DNA of 34,511 nt from Candidatus Eiseniibacteriota bacterium (GTDB lineage Bacteria; Arandabacterota; Arandabacteria; JAGLYR01): the NCBI GenBank assembly GCA_023132135.1, contig JAGLYR010000176.1, positions 1 through 34,511 of the forward strand. Direction: 5' to 3'. Below, in pieces: positions 23,684 to 30,933 of this stretch. The translations under genes and the position numbers were made by a program. Each line of letters starts with the position of its first letter. Positions within the stretch are counted from its first letter, which is position 1. The notes under the pieces were generated by a model. That model worked only from the letters and a program-made list of their open reading frames with translations, was not told the DNA's origin and made no database searches.

Positions 23684-25255
23684 CTAGAGATTGCCCTCGA
23701 TTTGCCACTCTATCCCCGTGACCTCGCTCGCGTCAATGATGGTGATGATTTCGGCCGAGTCGGGGTCGGCGGTTCCGGGGTAGTAGGAGTAGGTCCGGTC
23801 CTCGCCCACGTAGTAGCGCACACCAATGATCAAGTCTCCATCCGGCAACCCTGCAATCTCAAACGAGCCGTCGGACTCCGTTCGCCAATCGCCGGGGACA
23901 CTCCAGTCCGTGCTGATGCTGGTAATGAGGAGATCGACGTTCTCAACTCCCGCCCCGGTGGCATCGAAGACACGGCCCCGGATCACGCCGCCTTTCTCCA
24001 GTGTCACTTCGATATCCACGATCTCCCCGTCTTCGGCGACGATGATGGGTGTAGCGGTCTCCCGATTGGCGGCGCGGTCGTACCACTGGGGTCGCCACGC
24101 CTCACCGGCGTGCGGCAAGATGCTCAGGTAGTACGCACCCGGCTCCAAACCTGAGAAAGCAAAAACAACATCGTTTCGTAGGAAGTAGGAATCAAGAAAG
24201 TCGTCAGGCTCCCCACGATAGAGGCTCAAGTACGCCGAGGAAATTTCCCACAAGGCCGATTCCGCGACGTGACCGACAATGCAACTGAGAACGATAGGAT
24301 TGACGTCAATCACGATTCCGGATCCGACATGGAACAGCTCTGCCTCCTCGAAACTGCTCCCACCCACCCAACCAGAATGATCCCCGTGCCGGTACCAAAG
24401 ACAGACCTGTCCAGGAGCAAACATCGGAACTGCGAAGGCCCCCTGATGGTCGACACGCTGCCGGGCAGTGACTCTCTTCTCGATGTCGTAGACGTAGACC
24501 GACGGTGTCCGAAGACCCGCCTCAATCCAGCATCCCTGGACAATTCCCTGCAGGTAACCGGGGACCGGCAGGGCGCCGCGCCATAGTGTGGCCTCGCGGG
24601 CCCGGACAGTGAACGTGTCTGCATCCTCAACAACTAACGTGTGCTCAAGCCACATCAGCGATTCCGTGGAGGCATCATAGTATGGATTGACTTCGACGTG
24701 GATATTGTAGGTGCCGGGCGGTATGGTCGGGAACGAAAATGACAACGCGGGCGAATCCACGAAGCGAGTACCCCTGGCCACCCGGTTACCGCCGTCTATG
24801 CCATGCGCCGCACAGGTGATAGCCGCTCCTTCAAGTCCGGGAGGGACGTCCATCTCGATATCAAGCGCGCCCAGAACGAAATCGGCGGTAGCAACCGCTC
24901 CTCGTGTTACAGCCAACGTGTCCGCCTCTGCGCGGACGCATGTCGGTCCGAGGCCAGAGAACCACATGGGATATATCTCATATGAGGGCAGCGCCGAGAG
25001 GAGGTAGCTGCCTGCAGGGAGGGCAAAGACGAATCGTCCGGTAGAATCGCTCACCGTCTCGGCCCTGAGGCGATACCCGGGGGTCGCATCCACTGACTCG
25101 ACGTAGATTCTGCTTCCCACGACGGGGCCGTTGGCGCTCAGGATCCGGCCGACGATTCTGCCGTCGGCACACGGAGCGCAGGTGTTGTCGCCGTCGCAGC
25201 CGAGCAGGAGGCCTGCCAGCAGAAGGGCGGCGAACACACCCATATGACACTTCAT
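23684..25255 (-). CDS. Lipoprotein with carboxypeptidase-regulatory-like repeats
   Basis: 523 aa. Lipobox LLLAGLLLGC with acylated C20, followed by DGDNTCAPCADGRIVGRIL. The mature part is mostly beta-strand, with repeated carboxypeptidase-regulatory-like (CarboxypepD_reg/SpaA-like) domains: GRIVGRILSANGPVVGSRIYV ... GRFVFALPAGSYLL near the N-terminus and GGVIRGRVFDATGAGVENVDLL ... GSFEIAGLPDGDLIIGVRY at the C-terminus. It is probably an outer-membrane surface adhesin or scaffold; the function is not known. Start ATG has a perfect AAGGAGGT. It is the first gene of the glycosyltransferase operon. Confidence 0.9.
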   Translation of the reverse strand: MKCHMGVFAALLLAGLLLGCDGDNTCAPCADGRIVGRILSANGPVVGSRIYVESVDATPGYRLRAETVSDSTGRFVFALPAGSYLLSALPSYEIYPMWFSGLGPTCVRAEADTLAVTRGAVATADFVLGALDIEMDVPPGLEGAAITCAAHGIDGGNRVARGTRFVDSPALSFSFPTIPPGTYNIHVEVNPYYDASTESLMWLEHTLVVEDADTFTVRAREATLWRGALPVPGYLQGIVQGCWIEAGLRTPSVYVYDIEKRVTARQRVDHQGAFAVPMFAPGQVCLWYRHGDHSGWVGGSSFEEAELFHVGSGIVIDVNPIVLSCIVGHVAESALWEISSAYLSLYRGEPDDFLDSYFLRNDVVFAFSGLEPGAYYLSILPHAGEAWRPQWYDRAANRETATPIIVAEDGEIVDIEVTLEKGGVIRGRVFDATGAGVENVDLLITSISTDWSVPGDWRTESDGSFEIAGLPDGDLIIGVRYYVGEDRTYSYYPGTADPDSAEIITIIDASEVTGIEWQIEGNL

Positions 25256-25411
25256 GTCGACCTCCTTAATGTGGGATCCCTATGATCGCGCAAGGACAGC
25301 CTTGGGTCAACATGCCACTACTCCAACACTCGGGAATGGTGATGCAGGGTTTCGCCTTGCGTGGTACGATCGCAGTCGTTCCCGGAACAGGACTGAGAGA
25401 TCGGATGGATC

Positions 25412-26488
25412 ATGAAACGTCGCACGGCAGATCTTCCTCTTCATAGTGGCAGAGCGCCCCGGTGGCTTTTCTCGCGAATGACGGCGCTGGGGCGGGAGAT
25501 ATCGCTCGCCGTGATCCACGAGTACGGGCCGGAAGAGCTCCTGAAGCGCCTGTCGGATCCCTTCTGGTTCCAGGCGCTGGGGTGCGTGCTCGGGTTCGAT
25601 TGGCACTCCAGCGGGGTGACGACGACGGTGTGCGGCGCGCTCAAGGAAGGTCTCAAAGGCCTGGAGTCCGACACGGGGATCTATGTCTGCGGAGGGAAGG
25701 GAGGGCGATCGCGCAAGACGCCGGAGGAAATCGCCGGATTCACCCAGAGGATGGGGCTGGATGGAGACCGTCTTATCCACGCCTCCCGAATGAGCGCAAA
25801 GGTGGACAGCTCGGCCGTCCAGGACGGCTACCAGATCTACCATCACAACTTCTTCTTCACTCGAGGCGGGGTCTGGTGCGTGGTCCAGCAGGGCATGAAC
25901 GATGAGACGGGATACGCTCGCCGCTATCACTGGCTCTCGTCATCGATGGAATCCTTCATCTGCGAACCCCACGCTGCGGTGTGTGCCGGCGAGACGCACG
26001 ATTTGCTGAACATGGTGGCGAGTGAGAGTGAGGGAGCTCGTACTGCCTCAGTGGATGCGGCCAGGGAAAAGCCCGAGCGGTGGATCCGTGAGTTGAAGAA
26101 TGTGGCGGATTTCCGTCTTCCCGAGCGTCACCGGCTCCTCATTCGGGATCTGGACAGCCGCTACGTACGCGGCATTCTGGCCGAGACCTACGAACGGCAG
26201 CCCGTGAACTACGAATCGCTCCTGGGGCTCAAGGGCGTAGGGCCCAAGACCGTTCGGGCGCTCTCGCTCATCGCCGAAGTTGTCTACGGCGCAAAACCCC
26301 CGTTCCGTGACCCGGCCCGGTACAGCTTTGCCCACGGTGGGAAGGACGGGATTCCGTATCCGGTAAATCGGGAGCGCTATGATGAATCCATCGGGTTTCT
26401 CCGTCAGGTGGTCAACCGCGCCCGTGTGGATGTGAGCGACAAGAGGGCGGTCTTCCGGCGGCTGGCGCGGTTTTCGGGAGACGCTTGA
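25412..26488 (+). CDS. DUF763 family protein
   Basis: 358 aa, with the DUF763 hallmarks TADLPLHSGRAPRWLFSRM, SDPFWFQALGCVLGFDWHSSG and TTTVCGALKEGLKGL (1-82), GGKGGRSRKTPEEI, and a conserved central RMSAKVDSSAVQDGYQIYHH. Residues about 269-290 are a helix-hairpin-helix DNA-binding motif (LLGLKGVGPKTVRALSL). The family is widespread in archaea and some bacteria; its role is unknown but probably in DNA transactions. Length is normal. Its Shine-Dalgarno is weak. It is read away from the glycan cluster. Confidence 0.93.
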   Translation: MKRRTADLPLHSGRAPRWLFSRMTALGREISLAVIHEYGPEELLKRLSDPFWFQALGCVLGFDWHSSGVTTTVCGALKEGLKGLESDTGIYVCGGKGGRSRKTPEEIAGFTQRMGLDGDRLIHASRMSAKVDSSAVQDGYQIYHHNFFFTRGGVWCVVQQGMNDETGYARRYHWLSSSMESFICEPHAAVCAGETHDLLNMVASESEGARTASVDAAREKPERWIRELKNVADFRLPERHRLLIRDLDSRYVRGILAETYERQPVNYESLLGLKGVGPKTVRALSLIAEVVYGAKPPFRDPARYSFAHGGKDGIPYPVNRERYDESIGFLRQVVNRARVDVSDKRAVFRRLARFSGDA

Positions 26489-26599
26489 GGAGCCCATCAT
26501 CCGGCTGAGCGGAAATTCCTATTGACTTAAGAAACCGACAATGCGAGCGTTCCGGGGAAGCAGGGTGTGGGGTTGATCGTTCGAAGGAGGGAACCTGAC

Positions 26600-26806
26600 A
26601 TGCCGGACCATCGGAGTTCTGGCATAACGCCGGCCCGCCGGCGGAAGGGAAAGGAAACCGTGGATCAACCAAGTGATTACGAAGATTGCGTGGGGAAGCT
26701 GGCGAAGGCGTACGACGGGTTGCAGGAAGCGTTGGCCGCACTGGACGCGCATGACGCCGAAGGCGCCAGAGACATCATCAGCCGGACCATAGGTGTGCTG
26801 GCGTAA
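26600..26806 (+). CDS. Small helical protein of unknown function
   Basis: 68 aa, M at 26600 with AAGGAGG at 26584-26590. The N-terminus is basic (SGITPARRRKGK) and residues about 32-68 form a predicted amphipathic helical pair (CVGKLAKAYDGLQEALAALD, DAEGARDIISRTIGVL). No family is recognised. Shine-Dalgarno and codon use support a real gene, and it stands alone just before a repeat region. Confidence 0.65.
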   Translation: MPDHRSSGITPARRRKGKETVDQPSDYEDCVGKLAKAYDGLQEALAALDAHDAEGARDIISRTIGVLA

Positions 26807-26824
26807 GCTCCTGCCGATCGACCA

Positions 26825-26842
26825 GCCTGCGTTTCTCGCCAG
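26825..26842 (-). repeat. CCTGGTGAGAAAT terminal-type motif, copy c
   Basis: Minus strand CTGGCGAGAAACGCAGGC, two mismatches to copy a at 191-210. It lies 13 bases before the 83-bp repeat, as copy b lies near the same repeat at 9565-9647. Confidence 0.4.
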
Positions 26843-26855
26843 CGGCCGGAGGCCG

Positions 26856-26938
26856 GTGCTTCGTGCAGGGACAAGGGCATTGGAGCGAGTCCCTAGTGCG
26901 TAGTCCCTAGTCCCTAGTCCAAGGAAAAGGGCATTGGA
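26856..26938 (+). repeat. 83-bp dispersed repeat, copy 2
   Basis: The same 83 bp as 9565-9647 in the same orientation. AGTCCCT-type heptads lie at 26888-26922 and the ends are GTGCTTCGTGCAGGGA and GCATTGGA. Confidence 0.9.
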
Positions 26939-27007
26939 AGTAATCCGTAGCTCGTAGTACCTGGTCCATAGCGACACTGTTGCTCTCGGCATCTGCTACC
27001 GCCATTG

Positions 27008-27065
27008 TAGCCTGGGTTATTCAGGAATCCCGTCGCGAGCAGGGATTCATGAATAACCCAGGCTA
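27008..27065. repeat. TAGCCTGG...CCAGGCTA palindromic element, copy 2
   Basis: A 58-bp near-perfect inverted repeat with arms of about 23 bp and a 10-nt centre (GTCGCGAGCA). Inverted relative to the 68-bp copy at 15828-15895, which has 10 extra central bases. It ends 2 bases before the stop codon of the SpoIIE gene and could serve as its terminator. Confidence 0.88.
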
Positions 27066-27067
27066 GG

Positions 27068-29056
27068 TTAGGTCATCTTCACAACGAGGAGTGTCCGGTC
27101 ATCCGAGGGGGGAGAGTGGTGCGTAAAGCTCTCCAGGTCGGCCAGGACCGAGCGGGCCATGGCCTCGGCGTCCAGACCTGCGTGCTCTCTCAACACCCTC
27201 TCCAATCGTGTTTCCTCGTAGAACTCTCCCGAGGGAGCGACGGCCTCGGTGATGCCGTCGGTGTAGAACACCACGGTATCGCCCGGCTCCAGGTCGAAGC
27301 GCTCCTCTTCGTACGGCACGTCACCCAGCATTCCCACGGGCGGACCGCCCACACGCAACCACTGAGTGGAACCGTCGTTTCTGATTATGAGTGGGGGGCA
27401 GTGGCCGGCAAGACATGAGGTGAGCCGCATCTCGCGAACGTCGATCACCGCAAACGCCATCGTGGCATAGCGGGTCGGATCGAGGACCAGGGAACAGGCG
27501 CGGTTCACCGCATCGATGACCCGGGCCGGGGACCATAAGTGGGGCACCTCCGCCCTCAATCGGCCCTGGATGTTGGACATCAGGATGGCGGCATGGAGGC
27601 CCTTGCCCGCTACATCCCCGATGGACACAGCGATCTGCTCGCTCCCGACAGGGAAGTAGTCGTAGCTGTCGCCGGCCACTTCGAGGCAGGGGTCCAGGGA
27701 ACCGTACAGATCGATACCCTTGATCTCCGGCGGTCCCTTGGGCAGCAGCATTCGCTGGATGGTCCGGGCCTCCAGAAGCTCCCGTACCTCGGCGCTCCGC
27801 CATCGTTCACCGGAGACCAGGTGCAGAGCGGCGATGGAGACGGCCGGCATTACCATTCCCAGCGCGGGGGCGACGATGGGAATCGGGATCCGTGTGTAGG
27901 ACGGAACGAGGATCGCCACCGCCAGATAGCCGAAGATCGCAACTGCCGCAACGACCAATCCCCGGGAGATAGGCAGCATCATCCCCGAGAAGGAGAGGAT
28001 CGCCGCCAGAGCGAACACCAGAGGGATCAGCTGCGTCCAGTCTACGGCGCCGGTGAGCCGATCGTAGAACAGGCTCATGATGAACGCGGCATGAATGTAC
28101 ACGCCATCCAGGCTTGCAGCCCACAGTGTGGAGTGTGTGTCGTCGACGATGTCGCCCATTCCGACGACCACGATCTTCCCGCCGACAATGCTTTCCAGGG
28201 ATTCCCCGTTCACCCGGCCGTCACCACCCAAGATGGCTCCCATCAGCTCTTCGAATGTGAAGGAGTACGAGTGCTCGGCGTCGCGAATGTTGAGGTGAAG
28301 GGATGATGGATTGAGACGGGAGCGAGCGTCGATGGGAATCCTCAGGTTCGAGGCTCCGGATCCGAGCCGCACCTCGCGCTCAACCACGGAGACCTCGTCC
28401 TCCGGGATGTCCAGGTAGGCCATGACGCCGGCTATGCACAGCGCCGGACACAAGCCGTGCTCGCAATCGATGAGGAGCGGCATGGAACGGATCACCCCAT
28501 CCTCGTCCGGGACGGTCGTCACATGCCCTACGCGGGCGGCGGAAGCGAACGGGTCCAGGGGTAAGTAGCCCGGCCGGCCCCAGAAGGGGACCACACTGGT
28601 GTCATCGGACGGGAGAACGAGTTCCGGGTTCTCTTCGCTGTGGATGTCGTAGGATGCGCCGATCACCACGCGACGGGGATACCGCTGGAATGCCGCCGCC
28701 AGCTCCTCATCGTCGCCCGGACGCGCCTGGTCGGGAAACGCGAAGAGGAGGTCCAGAACAACGGCCTTTGCGCCGTGCTGCATTATCCCGTCGATGAACG
28801 TCGCGTACTCGCGCCGGGGAATGGGCCAGCCGTACTCGGGGAGACGACTCAGGGTGTCTGCGTCGAGACGCACGACCACGACATCCCAGTGCAGGCACCA
28901 GTCGGCGATATCCCGCTCCAGGTTCCTGGCAATGGTCGTGTCGGCAATCTGGATGGACAGCAGCGTTATGACCGCGGCCAGGAGTGCTGTGAGAAGCAGC
29001 GTCCGGGGACCTATGGGCCTGAGGAATCCGGGGGAGAAGACCGACTGGGTACCCAT
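27068..29056 (-). CDS. CHASE2-sensor PP2C/SpoIIE phosphatase
   Basis: 662 aa. Membrane helix about 18-38; extracytoplasmic CHASE2 sensor domain about 40-335 (LDADTLSRLPEYGWPIPRRE, VVLDLLFAFPDQ, VVVVGMGDIVDDTHSTLWAA); three further helices about 342-412; cytoplasmic SpoIIE/RsbU-type PP2C domain about 430-660. The link EARTIQRMLLPKGPPEIKG is the usual entry to this domain. Metal-site motifs are GDSYDYFPVG, IGDVAGKGLHAA, FYTDGITEA and DDRTLLVVK, so it should be active, dephosphorylating an anti-sigma-antagonist protein in response to an outside signal. No partner gene is beside it. AGGAG lies 8 bases before the ATG. Confidence 0.93.
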   Translation of the reverse strand: MGTQSVFSPGFLRPIGPRTLLLTALLAAVITLLSIQIADTTIARNLERDIADWCLHWDVVVVRLDADTLSRLPEYGWPIPRREYATFIDGIMQHGAKAVVLDLLFAFPDQARPGDDEELAAAFQRYPRRVVIGASYDIHSEENPELVLPSDDTSVVPFWGRPGYLPLDPFASAARVGHVTTVPDEDGVIRSMPLLIDCEHGLCPALCIAGVMAYLDIPEDEVSVVEREVRLGSGASNLRIPIDARSRLNPSSLHLNIRDAEHSYSFTFEELMGAILGGDGRVNGESLESIVGGKIVVVGMGDIVDDTHSTLWAASLDGVYIHAAFIMSLFYDRLTGAVDWTQLIPLVFALAAILSFSGMMLPISRGLVVAAVAIFGYLAVAILVPSYTRIPIPIVAPALGMVMPAVSIAALHLVSGERWRSAEVRELLEARTIQRMLLPKGPPEIKGIDLYGSLDPCLEVAGDSYDYFPVGSEQIAVSIGDVAGKGLHAAILMSNIQGRLRAEVPHLWSPARVIDAVNRACSLVLDPTRYATMAFAVIDVREMRLTSCLAGHCPPLIIRNDGSTQWLRVGGPPVGMLGDVPYEEERFDLEPGDTVVFYTDGITEAVAPSGEFYEETRLERVLREHAGLDAEAMARSVLADLESFTHHSPPSDDRTLLVVKMT

Positions 29057-29148
29057 GGGGACAACTCCTGTGTCTGGGAGCAGTGATCCCGAAGGGAATC
29101 GAGTGCATTACCATTTTCGCTTGCGGGTCCTGCAGGTTTGCGGCAGCA

Positions 29149-29154
29149 ATCATA
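29149..29154 (-). promoter_or_regulatory. Possible -10 box for SpoIIE gene
   Basis: TATGAT on the minus strand, one mismatch to TATAAT, 93 bases before the start codon. TTCCTT lies 17 bases upstream of it and is a poor -35. Low confidence. Confidence 0.3.
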
Positions 29155-29272
29155 GCATGCTAGAAAAAGAAAAGGAAGAGCAAAAGGACAACAATCTGGG
29201 CAGAAACCGCGAAACGCAGAGTACAGGACACGGAATTGGGAATGTTCGAAACCAACGAGCACCCGGGTGGAA

Positions 29273-29301
29273 TTGACTCCACGGGAATCCTGTGGTAAAA
29301 T
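29273..29301 (+). promoter_or_regulatory. Sigma-70-type promoter with palindromic spacer
   Basis: TTGACT (29273-29278), a 17-bp spacer, and TAAAAT (29296-29301). The spacer (29279-29295) is itself a near-palindrome, CCACxGGAxTCCxGTGG, with 14 of 17 positions symmetric. It sits where a dimeric repressor would block RNA polymerase. The propeller gene starts 93 bases after the -10. Confidence 0.65.
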
Positions 29302-29393
29302 AAAGATAAGAACCATCAGAACCCACCGGATCCAGGAAGCTGGATCCAGAAAGCTCGAACCACGAAGTGCACGAAGGAAGGAAGGGCCGTGCT

Positions 29394-30752
29394 ATGGCAG
29401 TCAAGATCGGCGCTAGTGCACTGACAACGGGGCTTCTACTCCTTGTATCTGTTCTTGCTCCGGCCTGGGTTTCCGCGGGTAGCTGGCAGGCGGTCCCGTG
29501 GACCGGCTGCGATGCGCTCACGGTGTTCTTCCATCCCACGAATGCGGAAACCTGCTACGCCGGATCAATGCCCTGCGGAGAGATGCCCGAGGGTGTCCAT
29601 CGCAGCACAGACCGGGGGGCAACCTGGGCCGCACTCGGCATCCCTGCCACCGCGGTCTCGCTGGCGGTCAATCCCCTCAACACCCAGCGGATGTACCGCA
29701 CGGAAGACGGTGGCCACTACAGAACGGGCAACGGCGGGGACATGTGGCGCCGGAAGATGGACGGAATCGCGTACACCGGCTATATGACCTTTGTGGTCGT
29801 GAACTACGCCTACCCGGAAACGGTGTACACGGGCGTGGGAACCTTCTTTGGCGACGCGACCGTCTACAGAAGCTTCGATCACGCGCAGAATTGGCATGCT
29901 ATGACTATTCCGGCCCACCCGAACCGCTACCGCCCCGGGGCCTTTGCCGTGCACCCGAAGGATCCGAGCATACTCTACGTGACGATGGACAGCGAGCTGC
30001 TGGTCAGCGACAACCACGGTGAGGCGGGCTCGTGGCACACGCTCCTGGGAGAATTCGAGTATGCGCAATTTAGTGACATCGCCATCGACCCGGTGAACCC
30101 GGCTCGTACCTACGTGGCTTCCGAGGGCGCGGCGGGGAGAGGAGGCGTCTACCGGAGTACGGACGGCGGTGAGAACTGGGACCTCCTGGGCGCCGCCGAG
30201 GGACTGACCTCGACCATGGTCAAGGTCGTTGCCGTGGATCCGCTCAATCCGTCGACCGTCTATGCGGGAACGCGCAACAGCGCAACACCCGTCTTCATCT
30301 CGACCGACGGTGGGGATTCCTGGATCGCCTTCGACGCGGGGCTTCCTGTGGACTGTGATATCAACGACCTGGCTGTTGACTGGGAAACCGGAAACGTCGT
30401 GCTCGCCGCCACGTCGGACGGGATCTACAGGTACGACTACACGACGGACGTGGCCGACGGACCTTTCACTCCCCGCAGGTTTGCCCTGGAGCAGAACCGC
30501 CCGAATCCGTTCAATCCCAACACAGTGATCAGATTCAGCATCGGAGCCGAGTCGCACGTGACGCTTGGCGTCTACGACATCCGCGGGCGGCTGATCCGGA
30601 CGCTCGTCGAAGAAGTCGCGGCTGTAGGTGAACACCAGTCTCTTTGGGATGGGAAGGACGAAGGCGGGGTGGAGGTTGCCAGCGGCGTGTACTTCTGTCG
30701 GCTGGAGGCTGGCGAGTTCAGCGACACCATGAAGATAATCTTGATGAAATAA
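29394..30752 (+). CDS. Secreted BNR/sortilin-type beta-propeller with FlgD-Ig tail
   Basis: 452 aa. Signal peptide 1-28 (ALTTGLLLLVSVLAPAWVSA). The middle (about 35-360) has repeats of the VYRSTDGGENWDLL / VFISTDGGDSWIAF type, i.e. Asp-box (BNR/VPS10-like) propeller blades. Each pairs with LAVNPLNTQRMYR, IDPVNPARTYVA or VDPLNPSTVYAG. Residues about 365-452 are a FlgD-type Ig/T9SS-like sorting domain (QNRPNPFNPNTVIRFSI, YDIRGRLIRTLVEE) ending MKIILMK. It is probably a surface or secreted binding protein; catalytic sialidase residues are not evident. The ATG has GAAGGG 7 bases upstream. Confidence 0.92.
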   Translation: MAVKIGASALTTGLLLLVSVLAPAWVSAGSWQAVPWTGCDALTVFFHPTNAETCYAGSMPCGEMPEGVHRSTDRGATWAALGIPATAVSLAVNPLNTQRMYRTEDGGHYRTGNGGDMWRRKMDGIAYTGYMTFVVVNYAYPETVYTGVGTFFGDATVYRSFDHAQNWHAMTIPAHPNRYRPGAFAVHPKDPSILYVTMDSELLVSDNHGEAGSWHTLLGEFEYAQFSDIAIDPVNPARTYVASEGAAGRGGVYRSTDGGENWDLLGAAEGLTSTMVKVVAVDPLNPSTVYAGTRNSATPVFISTDGGDSWIAFDAGLPVDCDINDLAVDWETGNVVLAATSDGIYRYDYTTDVADGPFTPRRFALEQNRPNPFNPNTVIRFSIGAESHVTLGVYDIRGRLIRTLVEEVAAVGEHQSLWDGKDEGGVEVASGVYFCRLEAGEFSDTMKIILMK

Positions 30753-30843
30753 GGGGAATGTTGTATGGGCCCCTCGTGTTTCCCCCGGTTCCGCTTCGCT
30801 CTCAGGGGGTCTATGAGGGGTTGCACGTTGGGGTGAGGTGGTG

Positions 30844-30869
30844 GCTCCGCGAAGTTGAGGCGGCGGAGC
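30844..30869 (+). terminator. Weak hairpin between propeller and membrane-protein genes
   Basis: GCTCCGC and GCGGAGC can pair around a 12-nt loop, with no T-run. Nothing else is seen in 30753-30933. Confidence 0.25.
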
Positions 30870-30933
30870 AGGCGATGGACTATCGGGTGTGCCCGTCTGT
30901 GTCGAGCGATTCGGCACACAGGAGGGGCGTGAC

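Larger units (their letters stand above)
26807..27067. other. Repeat-filled gap between convergent genes
   Basis: 261 bases with no gene. It has the CCTGGTGAGAAAT-type motif (26825-26842), the second 83-bp repeat (26856-26938), further degenerate heptads (GTAGCTC, GTAGTAC, CTGGTCC), and the TAGCCTGG palindromic element (27008-27065), which touches the SpoIIE gene stop. The palindrome may terminate transcription in both directions. Confidence 0.75.
29057..29393. other. Divergent intergenic region, SpoIIE / propeller gene
   Basis: 337 bases without a gene. It holds a strong sigma-70-type promoter toward the propeller gene (29273-29301) and an A-rich tract (about 29160-29190). A TATGAT -10-like box on the minus strand (29149-29154) may serve the SpoIIE gene but has a poor -35. 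A GGATCCAG/CTGGATCC repeat near 29328-29348 may form a hairpin. Confidence 0.6.

Noticed and set aside
26489-26599. TTGACT near 26523 as a promoter for the small gene
   Set aside because: The sequence 17 bases downstream (GAGCGT) is not a -10 box.
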